A stretch of 64,000 bases of DNA from Streptomyces populi (GTDB taxonomy: Bacteria > Actinomycetota > Actinomycetes > Streptomycetales > Streptomycetaceae). Positions within the stretch are counted from its first letter, which is position 1. Every line of letters starts with the position of its first letter. Under the pieces are notes generated by a model. It ran no database searches. It was not told the origin of the DNA and saw only the letters and a list, made by a program, of their open reading frames with translations. The translations under genes were made by a program, and so were the position numbers. Below are positions 8,430 to 16,860 of this stretch, in pieces. The stretch spans positions 62,001 to 126,000 of the forward strand of contig NZ_KZ626842.1 in the NCBI RefSeq assembly GCF_002911015.1, given 5' to 3'.

Positions 8430-8606
8430 GTGACACCAGAGAAGACGAAACTCGATCACGGCCCCGACGAACGCACGGAGCACCTCGGCGGTGGGTCCGA
8501 CACCAAGCTCGGAAGCCTGGACGTGTGGGCCAGGTCCGCCCCTATCCGCCTCGCGGGCTACGAGGACGACCTCGCCGAGCCCCACATCCTGCCCAGCGTC
8601 GACTGA
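8430..8606 (+). CDS. Orphan 58-residue peptide of unknown function
   Basis: A GTG start at 8430, preceded by AAGGAG at 8418-8423 (ideal strength and spacing), opens a 58-codon gene ended by TGA and followed by a strong hairpin terminator. The product has a charged N-terminal half (TPEKTKLDHGPDERTEHL), a Gly-rich middle (GGGSDTKLG), and a C-terminal part with WARSAPIRLAGYEDD and a tail EPHILPSVD. No signal peptide, no Cys and no transmembrane segment. Size and leader/core-like layout are compatible with a RiPP precursor or small regulatory protein, but no maturation enzyme is adjacent and I do not recognise the family. Codon bias (GC at third positions) supports expression. Confidence 0.7.
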   Translation: MTPEKTKLDHGPDERTEHLGGGSDTKLGSLDVWARSAPIRLAGYEDDLAEPHILPSVD

Positions 8607-8675
8607 ACGACACCGGGGTCCGGCACGATCGACCACGGCACGGGAGTGCCGGACCCGCGCTCGTGCCGAGCAGGA

Positions 8676-8706
8676 GAAGCCGCGGCCGACGAACGGTCGC
8701 GGCTTC
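8676..8706 (+). terminator. Terminator after the small peptide gene
   Basis: GAAGCCGCGGCCG at 8676-8688 pairs with CGGTCGCGGCTTC at 8694-8706 (13 bp, one G-U pair) around a five-base loop. It lies 69 bases after the stop at 8606, supporting the reality of that small gene. Confidence 0.75.
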
Positions 8707-8776
8707 GGCACGTGACGCCACGGCCCGCCGGACGGACCACCTCCGGCCGGGCGGCCCTCTCCGGCCGGACGCCGCC

Positions 8777-10117
8777 CTAGCCGAGCGGGGCCGTGCGCCG
8801 CCACGGGTGGAGCACTTCCAGTTGCGCGGCCACGTCCAGCAGGGCGGCCTCGGAGCCGGGCAGGCCGACGAGCTGGACGGCGCAGGGGGCGCCGTTCGGC
8901 AGCTTCCCGAACGGAACCGACATCGCGGGCCAGCCGGTGAGGTTCCAGGGCGGGGTCATCGGCGAGTAGTTGGTGTTGGCCAGGACATTGCGCAGCCAGC
9001 CCCGCTTGTGCCAGTCGACGGAGGACGGACTGCGCCGGGCGAGTGCCGGGGTGAGCAGCACGTCGTGCTCCGCGAAGAACGCCGCCAGGCGCCCGCGCAG
9101 CTGCTCGCGGCGTTCCCCCTTGCGCACCCCGGTGACGAAGCGGCGCCCGATCGCGGCGTGCACGCGGGTGCGCCGGGCCAGCCTGCGCGGGTCGAGATCC
9201 TCGGCGTCCACCGCGGTGCCCGCCGTCCAGTGCGCGAGCGAGGCCGTGCTCAGCCAGAGCGGGTACGGCGGGTTCGCGGTCCGTACCCGGTGGCCCGCCT
9301 CGGCCAGCAGGGCGGCGGCCTCCCGGGCCGCGTCCGTGTACGGCCGGGTGACGTGGACACCGGCCAGCGGGCTGCGCACCGAGAGGGCGATCCTGCGGGT
9401 GACGGGCTCCGCGGGCGGCGCCGGCTCGATGTCCGCGAGGAGGGCGAACACCAGCCGGGCGTCCTCGACCGTCGTGGCCAGCGGGCCGTTCTCCGACATG
9501 CCGAACCAGTCGCCGTGGCCGATCCCGGCGGGGATCACCCCGTGGCCCGGTTTCAGGGTCACCAGACCGCAGTTGGCGGCCGGTATGCGCAGCGAGCCCA
9601 TGCCGTCGTTGCCGAGCGCGACCGGCACCATCGCGGCGGCGACCGCCGCCGCGCTGCCGCCCGAGGAGCCGCCCGCCGTGCGGGACAGGTCCCAGGGGTT
9701 GCGGGCGTTGCCGTACACGCCCTCCGTGGTGCCGAAGACACAGAGTTCGGGCACGTTCGTCAGGCCCACCACGACGGCGCCCGCCGCCCGCAGCCGGGCC
9801 ACGGTGACGTGATCCTCGTCGGCGGGGGTGTCCGCGGTCGCGGCGGAACCGTTGCGGGTCGACTCGCCGCGCACCGCGAGGTTGTCCTTCACCGCCACCG
9901 GCACCCCCGCCAGGGGGAGCCGGCCGAGGTCCCGGCCGGACAGCTCGTCGGCCTCCGCGAGGGCGGCCCCGGCGCGGACCGTGCGGAAGGCGCCGACGCG
10001 CCCGTCGAGGCGTTCGATCCGCGCGAGGTGTTCGGCCACCACCTCGCGGGGGGTGACCTTCTTCTCGCGTACGGCTGCGGCGATCTCGGTGGCGGTCCGG
10101 CCGGCCCAGGTGGTCAC
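8777..10117 (-). CDS. Amidase (amidase signature family)
   Basis: Hydrolyses carboxamides through a Ser-Ser-Lys triad. Seen: the Lys in VAVKDNLAVRG (~residue 76), the Gly/Ser-rich signature GGSSGGSAAAVAAAMVP with the cis-Ser, and the nucleophile block GNDGMGSLRIPAANCG (commonly GTDTGGSIRIPA). It has 446 residues, normal for the family. GTG start at 10117 with GAGGAG upstream. The C-terminal half (PPWNLTGWPAMSVPFG) is typical of amidases acting on small aliphatic or aromatic amides or on aminoacyl-tRNA-like substrates, but no gatB/gatC is present, so it is a stand-alone hydrolase. Divergent from the fucose operon. Confidence 0.9.
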   Translation of the reverse strand: MTTWAGRTATEIAAAVREKKVTPREVVAEHLARIERLDGRVGAFRTVRAGAALAEADELSGRDLGRLPLAGVPVAVKDNLAVRGESTRNGSAATADTPADEDHVTVARLRAAGAVVVGLTNVPELCVFGTTEGVYGNARNPWDLSRTAGGSSGGSAAAVAAAMVPVALGNDGMGSLRIPAANCGLVTLKPGHGVIPAGIGHGDWFGMSENGPLATTVEDARLVFALLADIEPAPPAEPVTRRIALSVRSPLAGVHVTRPYTDAAREAAALLAEAGHRVRTANPPYPLWLSTASLAHWTAGTAVDAEDLDPRRLARRTRVHAAIGRRFVTGVRKGERREQLRGRLAAFFAEHDVLLTPALARRSPSSVDWHKRGWLRNVLANTNYSPMTPPWNLTGWPAMSVPFGKLPNGAPCAVQLVGLPGSEAALLDVAAQLEVLHPWRRTAPLG

Positions 10118-10435
10118 GGGCGCTCCTCACTCGTGTCGTACTGGTGAGTAGTTACGGGGAGCACTCTGCCCGCAGCGAGGCCGTCGCGTCGAGGGTCCGC
10201 GGTCCCGGACCTCCGGCCACCCCCGGTCACGGCCCCGGCGGGCGGGCCGACGACGATCCGGCCGGAGCGCCCCTGAGGCACCCGGGTCCCTCCGAGGGGG
10301 TGCCCGGCGGGACGGAACCGTCGAGGCCGAGGCGTGTCCGACGCTGTACGGGGACGGGTGGGAGGAGAGATCCTCGGGACCGAGCGTCTTCCGCACCCGG
10401 CAAAGGACCCCCTGTCTCCGACGGAAAGGCCCGCC
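10118..10435. other. Divergent intergenic region between the amidase and the fucose operon
   Basis: 318 bases that must hold promoters for both directions. An imperfect hairpin (GGCACCC about 10276, GGGTGCC about 10298) is visible; no clear palindromic operator or -35/-10 pair was recognised. AAAGG about 10425 is the ribosome binding site of the gene at 10436. Confidence 0.3.
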
Positions 10436-11791
10436 GTGCCCCCGACCCCCGCCCGCGTCGTCGCGGTCGGCACCCACGACATCCGCTTCCCCACATCGCG
10501 CGAGCTCGACGGCTCGGACGCGATGAACCCGGACCCCGACTACTCGGCCGCGTACGTCGTGCTGCGCACCGACGCCCCCGACGGAACCGAGGGGCACGGC
10601 TTCGCCTTCACCATCGGGCGGGGCAACGACGTCCAGGTCGCGGCGATCGACGCGCTGCGGGGGCACGTGGTCGGACGGTCCCTCGACGAGTTGTGCGCCG
10701 ACCCCGGCTCCCTGTCCAGGGACCTGGTCGGCGACAGCCAACTGCGCTGGCTCGGACCGGAGAAGGGCGTGATGCACATGGCGATCGGCGCCGTCGTCAA
10801 CGCCGCGTGGGACCTGGCCGCCAGGCGCGCGGGCCGGCCGCTGTGGCAACTGCTCGCGGAGGCCGATCCCGAGTGGCTCGTCGACCAGGTCGACTTCCGC
10901 TATCTCACGGACGCGCTGACGCCCGGAGAGGCGCTGGAACTGCTGCGCCGGGGCCGTGAGGGCGCCGGGGAACGCGCCGCGGCCCTGCGCGCCCGGGGCT
11001 TCCCCGCGTACACCACCTCACCCGGCTGGCTCGGGTACAGCGACGAGAAGCTCACCCGCCTGGCCGTCGAGGCCGTCGCCGGGGGATTCCGGCACATCAA
11101 GCTGAAGGTGGGCGCGGACCCGGCGGAGGACCTGCGCCGCCTGCGCGCCGCCCGTGCGGCGGTGGGCCCGCACATCCGTATCTCCGTCGACGCCAACCAG
11201 CGCTGGGACGTGGACGAGGCGATCGTCCGGACCAAGGCGCTCGGCGAGTTCGAACCGTACTGGATCGAGGAGCCGACCAGCCCCGACGACATCCTCGGCC
11301 ACGCCGCCGTGCGCCGGGCGGTCGCCCCCGTCAAGGTCGCCACCGGCGAGCACGTGCACAACCGCGTCGTCTTCAAGCAGCTCCTCCAGGCGGGCTCCAT
11401 CGACATCGCGCAGATCGACGCCGCGCGGGTCGGGGGAGTCAACGAGAACCTCGCTGTCCTGCTCCTCGCCGCCAAGTTCGGCGTCCCGGTCTGCCCGCAC
11501 GCCGGGGGAGTGGGCCTGTGCGAACTCGTCCAGCACCTCTCGATGTTCGACTTCGTCGCCCTGTCCGGCACCACCGACGACCGTGTCATCGAGTACGTCG
11601 ACCATCTGCACGACCACTTCACCGAACCGGTGGTGATCCGCGACGGCCACTACACCGCACCCACCGCGCCGGGCTTCTCCGCCGCGATGCGGCCCGAGTC
11701 CGTCGCGGAGTTCACCTATCCCGGCGGTGCCTTCTGGACCGCCGACCTCGCCCGGCGGAACGCCGGGAACCGGAAGGAGCGAGCCGTATGA
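10436..11791 (+). CDS. L-fuconate dehydratase (enolase superfamily)
   Basis: Removes water from L-fuconate to give 2-keto-3-deoxy-L-fuconate in the non-phosphorylating L-fucose pathway. 451 residues from GTG 10436, which is preceded by GGAAAGG; an in-frame ATG at 10334 gives an unrelated N-terminal extension. Enolase-superfamily features: [10 protein letters not shown] (general base Lys in KxK), metal ligands in [19 protein letters not shown] and KVATGEH, then [15 protein letters not shown] with the catalytic His and the fuconate-dehydratase-type [15 protein letters not shown] segment. First gene of a four-gene operon with 4-base stop-start overlaps. The last two genes are broken, so the pathway is probably non-functional here unless complemented elsewhere. 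Confidence 0.9.
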   Translation: MPPTPARVVAVGTHDIRFPTSRELDGSDAMNPDPDYSAAYVVLRTDAPDGTEGHGFAFTIGRGNDVQVAAIDALRGHVVGRSLDELCADPGSLSRDLVGDSQLRWLGPEKGVMHMAIGAVVNAAWDLAARRAGRPLWQLLAEADPEWLVDQVDFRYLTDALTPGEALELLRRGREGAGERAAALRARGFPAYTTSPGWLGYSDEKLTRLAVEAVAGGFRHIKLKVGADPAEDLRRLRAARAAVGPHIRISVDANQRWDVDEAIVRTKALGEFEPYWIEEPTSPDDILGHAAVRRAVAPVKVATGEHVHNRVVFKQLLQAGSIDIAQIDAARVGGVNENLAVLLLAAKFGVPVCPHAGGVGLCELVQHLSMFDFVALSGTTDDRVIEYVDHLHDHFTEPVVIRDGHYTAPTAPGFSAAMRPESVAEFTYPGGAFWTADLARRNAGNRKERAV

Positions 11792-12579
11792 CGGACTTCC
11801 ACGACTCCGAGGGGCATCGGGCAGGCCAGGACTTCGACGGCCTCAAGGCGCTGGTGACCGGCGGAGCCTCGGGGATCGGCAGGGCGGCGGCCGGCCTCCT
11901 CGCCGCCCGCGGTGCCCGGGTCGCCGTCCTCGACCTCGATCCGTCGTCCGTGGACGAGCCGCTGACCGGACACCGGGCCGACGTCACCGACGACGCCTCC
12001 GTGCGCGCGGCCGTGGCCGCCGCGGTCGCGGACCTGGGCGGACTCGACATCCTGGTCAACAACGCGGGGATCGGCGCCCGCGGCACCGTGGAGGACAACG
12101 ACGACGCGGAGTGGCACCGGGTCCTGGACGTCAACCTCCTCGGTGTCGTGCGGACGACCCGTGCCGCCCTGCCCCACCTGCGGGAATCCGCGCACGCGGC
12201 CGTCGTGAACACCTGCTCGGTCGCGGCCGCGGCCGGACTGCCGCAGCGGGCGCTGTACTCGGCCTCCAAGGGCGCCGTCCTCGCGCTGACCCTCGCCATG
12301 GCCGCCGACCACGTCGGCGAAGGCATCCGCGTCAACTGTGTCAACCCCGGGACGGTGGACACCCCTTGGGTCGGCCGGCTCCTGGACGCCGCTCCCGATC
12401 CGGCCGCCGAGCGCGCCGCGCTGGAAGCCCGCCAGCCCACCGGCCGTCTGGTGACGGCGGCCGAAGCGGCGGGCGCCATCGCCTACCTGGCGAGCCCGTT
12501 GTCCGGATCCACCACCGGCACCGTGCTCGCGGTGGACGGCGGGATGCAGGGCCTGCGGCCGCGCCCGGCGGTCCGGTGA
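11788..12579 (+). CDS. SDR dehydrogenase, probably 2-keto-3-deoxy-L-fuconate dehydrogenase
   Basis: 263-residue classical SDR whose ATG overlaps the stop of the dehydratase (ATGA). TGGASGIG cofactor loop, NNAG, catalytic Ser in [11 protein letters not shown] and YSASK, with C-terminal LAVDGGMQG. The role is inferred from context: in the Xanthomonas and Burkholderia type L-fucose pathway an SDR oxidises 2-keto-3-deoxy-fuconate next to the dehydratase, an aldo/keto reductase-type fucose dehydrogenase and a lactonase, and all four types are present here. The sequence alone would only support a generic SDR. Confidence 0.8.
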   Translation: MTDFHDSEGHRAGQDFDGLKALVTGGASGIGRAAAGLLAARGARVAVLDLDPSSVDEPLTGHRADVTDDASVRAAVAAAVADLGGLDILVNNAGIGARGTVEDNDDAEWHRVLDVNLLGVVRTTRAALPHLRESAHAAVVNTCSVAAAAGLPQRALYSASKGAVLALTLAMAADHVGEGIRVNCVNPGTVDTPWVGRLLDAAPDPAAERAALEARQPTGRLVTAAEAAGAIAYLASPLSGSTTGTVLAVDGGMQGLRPRPAVR

Positions 12580-13562
12580 ACTCCCTCGGCGGCAGCGGCG
12601 TCCCCGTCGGCGCGCTGTCCTTCGGCGCCGCCGGCATCGGCAACCTGTACACCGAGGTCACCGACGAGCAGGCGTACGAGGCGGTCGGCGCCGCCTGGAC
12701 GAGCGGCATCCGCTACTTCGACACCGCCCCGCACTACGGCCTCGGCCTCTCCGAACGGCGCCTGGGAGCGGCCCTGCGCGGCCTGCCGCGCGCGGAGTAC
12801 ACCGTCTCGACCAAGGTGGGCCGCCTCCTGGAGGCCGTGGAGACGGGCGGCGACGACCTGGCCGACGGCTTCGCCGTGCCCGTCACGCACCGCCGCGTGT
12901 GGGACTTCAGCGCCGACGGCGTACGGCGCGGCCTGGAGGCCAGTCTCGAACGCCTCGGTCTCGACCGCGTGGACGTCGTCTACCTCCACGACCCCGACGA
13001 CCATGCCGGGTAGGCGTTCCGCGAGGGCCTTCCCGCACTGGCGGAGCTGCGCTCGCAGGGAGTGGTGCGCGCGATCGGCGTGGGCATGAACCGGACGCGG
13101 ATGCTGACCCGGTTCGTCCGTGAGACCGATGTCGACGTGGTGCTGTGCGCGGGCCGCTACACCCTCCTGGACCAAAGCGCTCTCGCCGAGCTGCTGCCCG
13201 CGGCCCAGGAGCGCGGCACCTCCGTCGTCATCGGCGGCGCCTTCAACTCCGGCCTGCTGGCAGGCCCCGGGCCCGGAGCGACGTACGACTACGCCGCGGC
13301 GCCCGCGGAACTGCTGGACCGCGCCCTGCGCATCGAGGGGATCGCGGGACGCCACGGCACCACCCTGCGCGCCGCCGCCCTGGCCTTCCCGGCCGCCCAT
13401 CCGGCCGTGGCGACCGTCCTGGCCGGGGCCCGCTCGGCGGCAGAAGTCCGCGACTGCGCCGAGCAGTTCGCGACACCGGTGCCCCCGGACTTCTGGCGGG
13501 AGCTGTGCGCGGAGGGACTCCTCCCCGCATCCGCGCCCCTCCCCGCCCCGGAGCAGGCGTGA
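12576..13562 (+). pseudogene. Aldo/keto reductase (L-fucose dehydrogenase type) split by an in-frame amber codon
   Basis: GTG at 12576 overlaps the previous stop. The frame encodes an AKR: SFGAAGIGNLY, DTAPHYG (catalytic Tyr and Asp), STKVGR (Lys), VYLHDPDDH (His). A TAG at 13011-13013 interrupts it after about 145 codons. The same frame then continues without gap or shift as AFREGLPALAELRSQGVVRAIGVGMN to a normal end at 13562. Homologous proteins usually have Gln or a similar residue here, so CAG to TAG is the simplest change. The truncated product would keep the catalytic tetrad but lack the second half of the barrel and the NADP site. Alternatives are a sequencing error or amber readthrough. 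Confidence 0.88.
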
Positions 13563-13854
13563 GGGTCGACGCGCACCACCACGTGTGGGACCTGTCGGTC
13601 CGGGACCAGGACTGGATCACCGGACCCGAACTGCTCCCCCTGCGCCGGGACTTCGGGATCGCCGATCTCGAAGCGGTGGCCGGGGCCGCCGGGGTGGACC
13701 GCACGGTCCTCGTCCGGACGGTCACCGTGGCCGAGGAGACCCCGGAGCTGCTCGCGCTCGCGGAGCGCGGTCCGCGGAGCTGACGGCGGGCCTGGACGAG
13801 AGCGGACGCCGGGCCGTCTTCACCGGCACGGCCACCCGCGTCTACCGCCTCTGA
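13559..13854 (+). pseudogene. Remnant of an amidohydrolase (L-fuconolactonase type) with a large internal deletion
   Basis: GTG at 13559 overlaps the stop of the AKR gene. The first 74 codons encode the N-terminus of a fuconolactonase-like amidohydrolase: VRVDAHHHVWDL (metal-binding HxH), DWITGPELLPLRRDF, GVDRTVLVRTV. The frame ends at TGA 13781-13783. From about 13769 another frame encodes what looks like the C-terminus of the same family (AELTAGLDESGRRAVFTGTA then RVYRL) up to 13854. The family is usually about 280 residues, so roughly 180 codons are missing and the junction is frameshifted. A repeated GCGGAGC flanks the junction and may reflect the deletion mechanism. A complete lactonase is not present in the window. 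Confidence 0.85.
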
Positions 13855-13893
13855 CCGGCGTCCGCCCGTCGCCGCGTACCGGCGCGAGGCCCG

Positions 13894-15327
13894 TCACCGA
13901 CGCGAGGCCCGTCGCCCGACCGCGCCCTCCAGCCGGGTCGGCGGGAGGAAGTCACGCACAGGGGTCCGGTGCCAGCACGCGCCCGTCTCGCGCAGCTCGC
14001 GCCAGGTCGTGTACCGGTAGCGGAAGAGACGGGCACGGATGTAGCGGGGCGGCGCGTCGGCGGGGAACGGGGAGCGGCGCAGCAGTCGCAGCGTGTCACG
14101 GTCGTTCTCCAGGAGCCGCTCCACGAGACCGGAGAACCAGGTGCCGGCGTATCCGGGGGAGAGCGCCACGAACCACATCAGCCAGTCGAGCCGCAGATGG
14201 TACGGCGCGAACTGGCGCGGCCAGTGCCGCGGATCGCCCGGTTTGCCCTTGAACTCGTACTCCCTCCACTCGGCGTCCTCGCGCGGCACCTCGTCCGCCG
14301 TGCCCTCGACGACCACCTCGTGACGCATCCTGCTGACGCTGCCGAACGCCCCGTAGGTGTTCACCAGATGGAGCGGGTCGAAGGAGCGGTTCATGACCTG
14401 CCGCCGGGAGACCAGATTGCGTGCCGGGCGGTAGCTGAGGGCCACCAGGCCCGCGGCCGCCACCAGCACGACCACCTCGTACCACAGCGGCGCGGCGGGG
14501 GTTTCCGGAGCGGTGCCGGGCAGTTCGGTCACGCTCAGGGCGAGCACGATCGTCGTCCAGTTCAGCCAGGCGAAGTTGCCGGACAGGACCAGCCACAGCT
14601 GGGTCAGGATCATCAGCGAGGCCGCCGCCGTCGCGATCGGCTGCGGGGTGAACAGCAGCACGGGAAGCACCAGTTGGGTGAAGTGGTTCGCGGCCACCTC
14701 GACCCGGTGGAAAGGCTTCGGCAGATGGTGGAAGAACCAGCTCAGCGGACCCGGCATCGGCTGGGTCTCGTGGTGGTAGTAGAGGCAGGTCAGCTTCCGC
14801 CAGCAGGCGTCGCCCCGCATCTTGATCAGCCCCGCCCCGAACTCCACGCGGAACAGCACCCAGCGCATGAGGAACAGCACGACGACCGGCGGCGCCACCT
14901 CGTCGTTGCCGAGGAACACCGCGAGGAAGCCCACCTCGAGGAGCAGCGACTCCCAGCCGAACGCGTACCAGGTCTGGCCGACGTTGACGACCGACAGGTA
15001 CAGGGCCCACGGGACGAGCCACAGCAGCATCGCGCCCCAGAGCGGCACCAGCCCGTCGAGTCCGGCGGCCAGCGCCGCCGACACCGCGCAGCCCGTCCAG
15101 CACCAGGCGGCGTAGAAGCGGTCGGAGTAGCGCCAGTGGAACACGCTCGGCGCGTCCCGGAACGCGACCCGCCGCACGAAGCGGGGCACGGGCAGCATCC
15201 CGTGCTCCCCGGTCAGCGCGCGGAACTGCAGGGCCGCGCCCAGGAACGCGACCAGATACAGCACGGCCAGTCCCCGCTGGAACACCAGCCGGCCCATCCA
15301 GTAATCGGGTGCGACGAACCACTCCAT
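13894..15327 (-). CDS. Lipase maturation factor family membrane protein
   Basis: 477 residues from ATG 15327, preceded by GAGAGGAG; in-frame extension further upstream is rejected because the protein then begins with the family-typical MEWFVAPDYWMGRLVFQRG. Several hydrophobic segments (VLYLVAFLGAALQF, AMLLWLVPWALYLSVV, VVVLFLMRWVLF, LVLPVLLFTP, VVVLVAAAGLVALSY) indicate a multi-pass membrane protein. The C-terminal soluble part contains EYEFKGKPGDPRHWPRQFAPYHLRLDWLMWF, the hallmark of the LMF family (eukaryotic LMF1 matures lipases in the ER). The bacterial role is unknown; help with folding of secreted lipases is an inference from the eukaryotic relatives. Divergent from the lipoprotein gene at 15446. 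Confidence 0.85.
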   Translation of the reverse strand: MEWFVAPDYWMGRLVFQRGLAVLYLVAFLGAALQFRALTGEHGMLPVPRFVRRVAFRDAPSVFHWRYSDRFYAAWCWTGCAVSAALAAGLDGLVPLWGAMLLWLVPWALYLSVVNVGQTWYAFGWESLLLEVGFLAVFLGNDEVAPPVVVLFLMRWVLFRVEFGAGLIKMRGDACWRKLTCLYYHHETQPMPGPLSWFFHHLPKPFHRVEVAANHFTQLVLPVLLFTPQPIATAAASLMILTQLWLVLSGNFAWLNWTTIVLALSVTELPGTAPETPAAPLWYEVVVLVAAAGLVALSYRPARNLVSRRQVMNRSFDPLHLVNTYGAFGSVSRMRHEVVVEGTADEVPREDAEWREYEFKGKPGDPRHWPRQFAPYHLRLDWLMWFVALSPGYAGTWFSGLVERLLENDRDTLRLLRRSPFPADAPPRYIRARLFRYRYTTWRELRETGACWHRTPVRDFLPPTRLEGAVGRRASRR

Positions 15328-15445
15328 GGCGCGTGCTCCTCTCCCCTCCATTGTGACGCTGGGTGACCGATTTCCGCTTGCGTGCGCCAAGAGGGTGACG
15401 CAGACAATGAGGCACCAACTGCCCGGGACGAACGGGAGAGACGTG

Positions 15446-16780
15446 GTGCGCATACCCACCAGGACCTTCGCCGCGGCCTGCTCGCTCGCGGCCGCGCTCC
15501 TTGTCGTCGCGGGCTGCGGCGGCGGTGGCGGGGACGCGCCGCCGAACGGGTCCACCGGCGGCGAAGTGCTCCTCCAGCCCCTCGCGGACCAGGGGCCCGA
15601 CCCCTTCACGGCACCCACCGACACCACCCCCGCGTCCCGGCCGCCCATCACCCGAACGCCGCAACCGTCGGCCACCGTCACCGAGGGAGTGCGCTCGGTC
15701 TCGGGCGCCACACCGGGCCTGTACGGCGGCACCCGGAACACCGGCAGCTGCGACGTCGGCAAGCAGATCCGCTACCTGGCCTCCGACCCCGCCAGGACCC
15801 GCGCCTTCGCCGAGCTCTCCGGCATCTCCCCCGAGTCCGTCCCGGACTACCTGCGCCGGCTGACCCCGGTCGTGCTGCGCGCCGACACCGGTGTCACGGA
15901 CCACGGGTTCGCCGCCGGACGGGCGACCGGCTACCAGGCGGTGCTCCAGGCCGGTACGGCCGTCCTCGTCGACGACCGGGGCGTGCCCCGGGTCCGCTGC
16001 GCCTGCGGCAACCCGCTGGGCCGGCCCACCGCGCGGGACGGGAACCCGGACACCCGGGGCAGGCCCTGGAACGGGTACCGGCCCGCCCAGGTCGTCGTGG
16101 TGACGCCGGCGCCCGACGTGATCACCGACATCACGATCGTCGACACCGGCGACGACACCTGGATCGAGCGGCCGGTCGGGTACCAGGGCCACCGTCACGA
16201 CCACGCCGTACCGCCGCCCGACGGCCCGACCCCGGGGCCGCACGACTCCGCTCCCGGGCACGAGCCCTCCACCGAGGCCCCGGGGGGCGGCCGGAGCCCG
16301 TCCCCGGACGCCTCCGCGTCCGACTGCCCCACGCCGACCGCGACGGTGACCCCGGCCCCGACCTCGACGCCGGGCACCGGGGAGGGCACCCCCGACGAGA
16401 GCGCCGGGCCCGGCACCGTGCCCACCGGCGCTCCGACGGACGGCGCCGTCATGGACGTGGCCGGGCCGGTCCGGTCCGCGCGCCCGAGCGCCGAGCCCTC
16501 GCACTGTCCCCGGGCCACCGTCACGGCGGCGCCGACGACGGAGCCGGGGACCACTCCGGACCCCTCGGGCACCACGGCTCCGCGGCCGGATCCGTCCGCC
16601 CCCGACCGCCCGGACTCCCCGGAACCCTCGGCATCGCGGACCCCGTCCGACGAACCGGGCGCGCCCACCGAGGACACCGCCCCGGACGGCCCCGACGTGC
16701 CCGACGACGGGCTGATCCCCGACGGGCCGGCCGGTCCGGACAGCGTCTTCGACGTCTCGGCCGACGCCCCCGGCGGGTGA
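15446..16780 (+). CDS. Secreted lipoprotein with DUF6777-like domain and Pro/Thr/Ser-rich tail
   Basis: A lipoprotein: signal peptide with lipobox LVVAGC, Cys lipidated, followed by Gly residues. About residues 40-210 form the conserved domain (LQPLADQGPDPFT, GLYGGTRNTGSCDVGKQIRYL, VPDYLRRLTPVVLRADTGVTDHGF, VRCACGNPL), which I recognise as DUF6777. The C-terminal ~230 residues are low complexity, rich in Pro, Thr, Ser, Gly and Asp, probably a cell-wall spacer. Start: GTG 15446 fits GGGAGAG at 15434-15440; GTG 15443 and ATG 15407 are in-frame alternatives. Function unknown; proteins with this domain often sit near envelope signalling genes, and here it directly precedes a phosphatase regulator. 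Confidence 0.8.
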   Translation: MRIPTRTFAAACSLAAALLVVAGCGGGGGDAPPNGSTGGEVLLQPLADQGPDPFTAPTDTTPASRPPITRTPQPSATVTEGVRSVSGATPGLYGGTRNTGSCDVGKQIRYLASDPARTRAFAELSGISPESVPDYLRRLTPVVLRADTGVTDHGFAAGRATGYQAVLQAGTAVLVDDRGVPRVRCACGNPLGRPTARDGNPDTRGRPWNGYRPAQVVVVTPAPDVITDITIVDTGDDTWIERPVGYQGHRHDHAVPPPDGPTPGPHDSAPGHEPSTEAPGGGRSPSPDASASDCPTPTATVTPAPTSTPGTGEGTPDESAGPGTVPTGAPTDGAVMDVAGPVRSARPSAEPSHCPRATVTAAPTTEPGTTPDPSGTTAPRPDPSAPDRPDSPEPSASRTPSDEPGAPTEDTAPDGPDVPDDGLIPDGPAGPDSVFDVSADAPGG

Positions 16781-16860
16781 ACGCCGTCCCCCCGTCGCAG
16801 GGCCCGGAACCAGGCCTCCCAGAAGTCGAACAATCGGGCAAATGCTGGCATGGTTGCCCC

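Noticed and set aside
15382..16860. N-terminal extension of the phosphatase frame across the lipoprotein gene
   Set aside because: The extension is an Arg/Pro-rich shadow of the lipoprotein gene; the PAS domain begins only after 16861.
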